DNA of 64,000 nt from the NCBI GenBank assembly GCA_004298045.1, contig SCRM01000010.1, positions 399,762 to 463,761 on the forward strand, given 5' to 3'. The notes under the pieces were generated by a model. The model was not told where the DNA came from, ran no database searches, and saw only the letters and a program-made list of their open reading frames with translations. The stretch's first letter is position 1. Every line of letters begins with the position of its first letter. This DNA is from Rhodanobacter sp. Its GTDB lineage: Bacteria > Pseudomonadota > Gammaproteobacteria > Xanthomonadales > Rhodanobacteraceae. This document shows, piece after piece, positions 62,986 through 64,000 of the stretch. The position numbers were made by a program, and so were the translations under genes.

Positions 62986-64000
62986 GGATGGCATGCAGGC
63001 CCCGTGCACCAGTTCGCGAGAATGTTGCTACCTGGGAGGTCACCGCCGAATACTGGAATTCCCCAAGAGGACTTGGTCCCACCAGCGATATCTTGGAATA
63101 TCCGATTGTGAAAACTGGCGATTGACTTTTCGCTTACCATCACAGGATTGGTTGGAGACGCTCCTGCTGCATCCAATTGAGCCACCCTCGCAGCAGCTAG
63201 CGCCTTTCGAATCTGTTCCATTTTTTGTCTGACGATCGTCTCGTTTTCGGCACAGGTCTTTCCGCGGGGAAGGTGATCGGTAATCAAGGAAGCGAGACGA
63301 TGATTAGTCACGCCCGAGAGGAAGCCAATGTTGTTAGCGACATTACTTGCTTCGCGAGCGTAGGTATCACCATTTGCTCCTGCCGCGGCGTAGTAGTCCT
63401 TCCAATCACCTTCCTGAACGTAAGCCCGTTCCTGAGGTGTGTTCCAGCAACCCTGACTGTTGCAAGCTAGGCCATTGGAGTCAGTCCAAGCTATTGGGTT
63501 GCCACCTACATAGACGTAGGTCCCCAGTTGACCGCCATACAACCCCAGCGGGTCGCTCTCGGCGTATCGCCCCGTCGCAGAGTCGTAGTCACGGTTGACG
63601 TTGTAGCTGAGCCCCGTCTCTGCATCGAAATACTGCCCCGGGAACCGTGGGTTATACGTATACCCGTTGCTCGTCGGCATCTGCTCCCCCCACGCATTGC
63701 CCTGATAAGCCCAGCGCCAGATCACGGCGCCAGTTCCGTTGCTGATGGCCCGCGGCGTGCCCAGTTGATCGGCCACCACGTAGGTCACGGTGCTGAAGCC
63801 GCGGGTATCCACGTTCGCCACCGGGATGTCGTCCAGCCACACATAGTCACGGCTCGCCTTCCCGTGTTCGGCCAGTAGCTGGCTGCCCTCGTCGTACGCG
63901 AACCGTTCGATGCCGCGCCCGCCGCCCTGCCCTCGGGGACCGTGCATGTTGCCGTGCCCACCCTGTCCGCCATGGGGGTTGCGACCGCTGAGGTCCTTGA
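62982..64000 (-). CDS. RHS-repeat protein, C-terminal part with variable toxin-like domain
   Basis: The frame is open to the right edge, giving the last 339 residues of a larger protein. It begins with a Gly-rich stretch, then RHS text: ERFAYDEGSQLLAEHG, RDYVWLDDIPVANVD, and the core-ending block GLSYNVNRDYDSATGRYAESDPLGLYGG with VGGNPIAWTDSNGL. After that comes a 161-residue domain unlike the RHS core. RHS proteins form a shell that carries and releases a variable C-terminal toxin in contests between bacteria; delivery may use type VI or other systems, none of which is in the window. The domain's activity is not recognised. Confidence 0.88.
   Translation of the reverse strand, partial: KDLSGRNPHGGQGGHGNMHGPRGQGGGRGIERFAYDEGSQLLAEHGKASRDYVWLDDIPVANVDTRGFSTVTYVVADQLGTPRAISNGTGAVIWRWAYQGNAWGEQMPTSNGYTYNPRFPGQYFDAETGLSYNVNRDYDSATGRYAESDPLGLYGGQLGTYVYVGGNPIAWTDSNGLACNSQGCWNTPQERAYVQEGDWKDYYAAAGANGDTYAREASNVANNIGFLSGVTNHRLASLITDHLPRGKTCAENETIVRQKMEQIRKALAAARVAQLDAAGASPTNPVMVSEKSIASFHNRIFQDIAGGTKSSWGIPVFGGDLPGSNILANWCTGPACHP
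62985..63467 (-). other. Variable C-terminal domain of the RHS protein (candidate toxin)
   Basis: These codons follow directly after the conserved DSNGL end of the RHS core. The G+C content drops here and stays low through the partner gene, a typical sign of an exchanged toxin-immunity cassette. The domain has five cysteines (ACNSQGC near its start, KTC in the middle, WCTGPAC at the end), a helical middle rich in Gln, Arg and Ala, and FHNRIFQDIAGG. No nuclease, deaminase or ADP-ribosyltransferase motif that I know is visible. Confidence 0.6.

Overview
The window is high-GC throughout and looks like chromosome of a gammaproteobacterium of the order Xanthomonadales (Lysobacterales), most likely near Rhodanobacter/Dyella. 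This placement is inferred from gene content: an xps-type type II secretion operon in the order E-F-G-H-I-J-K-L-M-N-D, tandem dsbA genes followed by an EEP-family gene, a monomeric isocitrate dehydrogenase, a xanthomonalisin-like sedolisin, and GGGATTCGGGATT-type intergenic repeats. No rRNA, tRNA, insertion sequence, integrase or CRISPR array was seen.

Layout. 1-8.1 kb: tandem DsbA proteins, an EEP hydrolase, a small membrane protein, a short-chain dehydrogenase, a membrane-anchored GH17 protein, soluble lytic transglycosylase and the CCA-adding enzyme. 8.1-14.9 kb: an LTA-synthase-like membrane sulfatase-fold protein, tatABC, a YSC84-like secreted protein, ferrochelatase and an alpha/beta hydrolase. 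14.9-21.2 kb: a compact chaperone-usher fimbrial operon (pilin, chaperone, usher, two-domain adhesin) behind a long leader with a CRP/Clp-like palindrome, and a small convergent pilin-like gene. 21.4-27 kb: ferredoxin-NADP reductase, a YadGH-type ABC exporter, PssA, a brnTA toxin-antitoxin pair and UppP. 27-35.3 kb: monomeric Icd, a nucleoside-recognition membrane protein, EnvC, a CtpA-type protease and a MidA-like methyltransferase. 35.3-40 kb: a TonB-dependent receptor with a Zur-like box, an EcsC-like protein, a PTR1/FolM-like pteridine reductase, and folB-folK. 40-47.6 kb: a secreted sedolisin with PKD and P domains, an M28 peptidase, an ArsR-like regulator and helicase HrpB. 47.7-58.9 kb: the complete gsp/xps operon on the minus strand. 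59-61.2 kb: a PA-domain HExxH protein and a small exported partner. 61.7 kb to the end: TatD, then a lower-GC tail with a putative immunity gene and the 3' end of an RHS gene.

How the parts fit. Much of the window serves the cell envelope and export. Tat and type II secretion could deliver the sedolisin and the PA-domain protein, DsbA would oxidise cell-surface subunits, and Slt, EnvC, Ctp and UppP act on murein. Many genes overlap their neighbour by four bases (ATGA, GTGA or TTGA), which implies translational coupling.

The most novel-looking parts are the RHS C-terminal domain with its membrane-protein partner at the right edge, and the inverted-repeat modules at four successive gsp junctions, which are translated into at least one pseudopilin leader.
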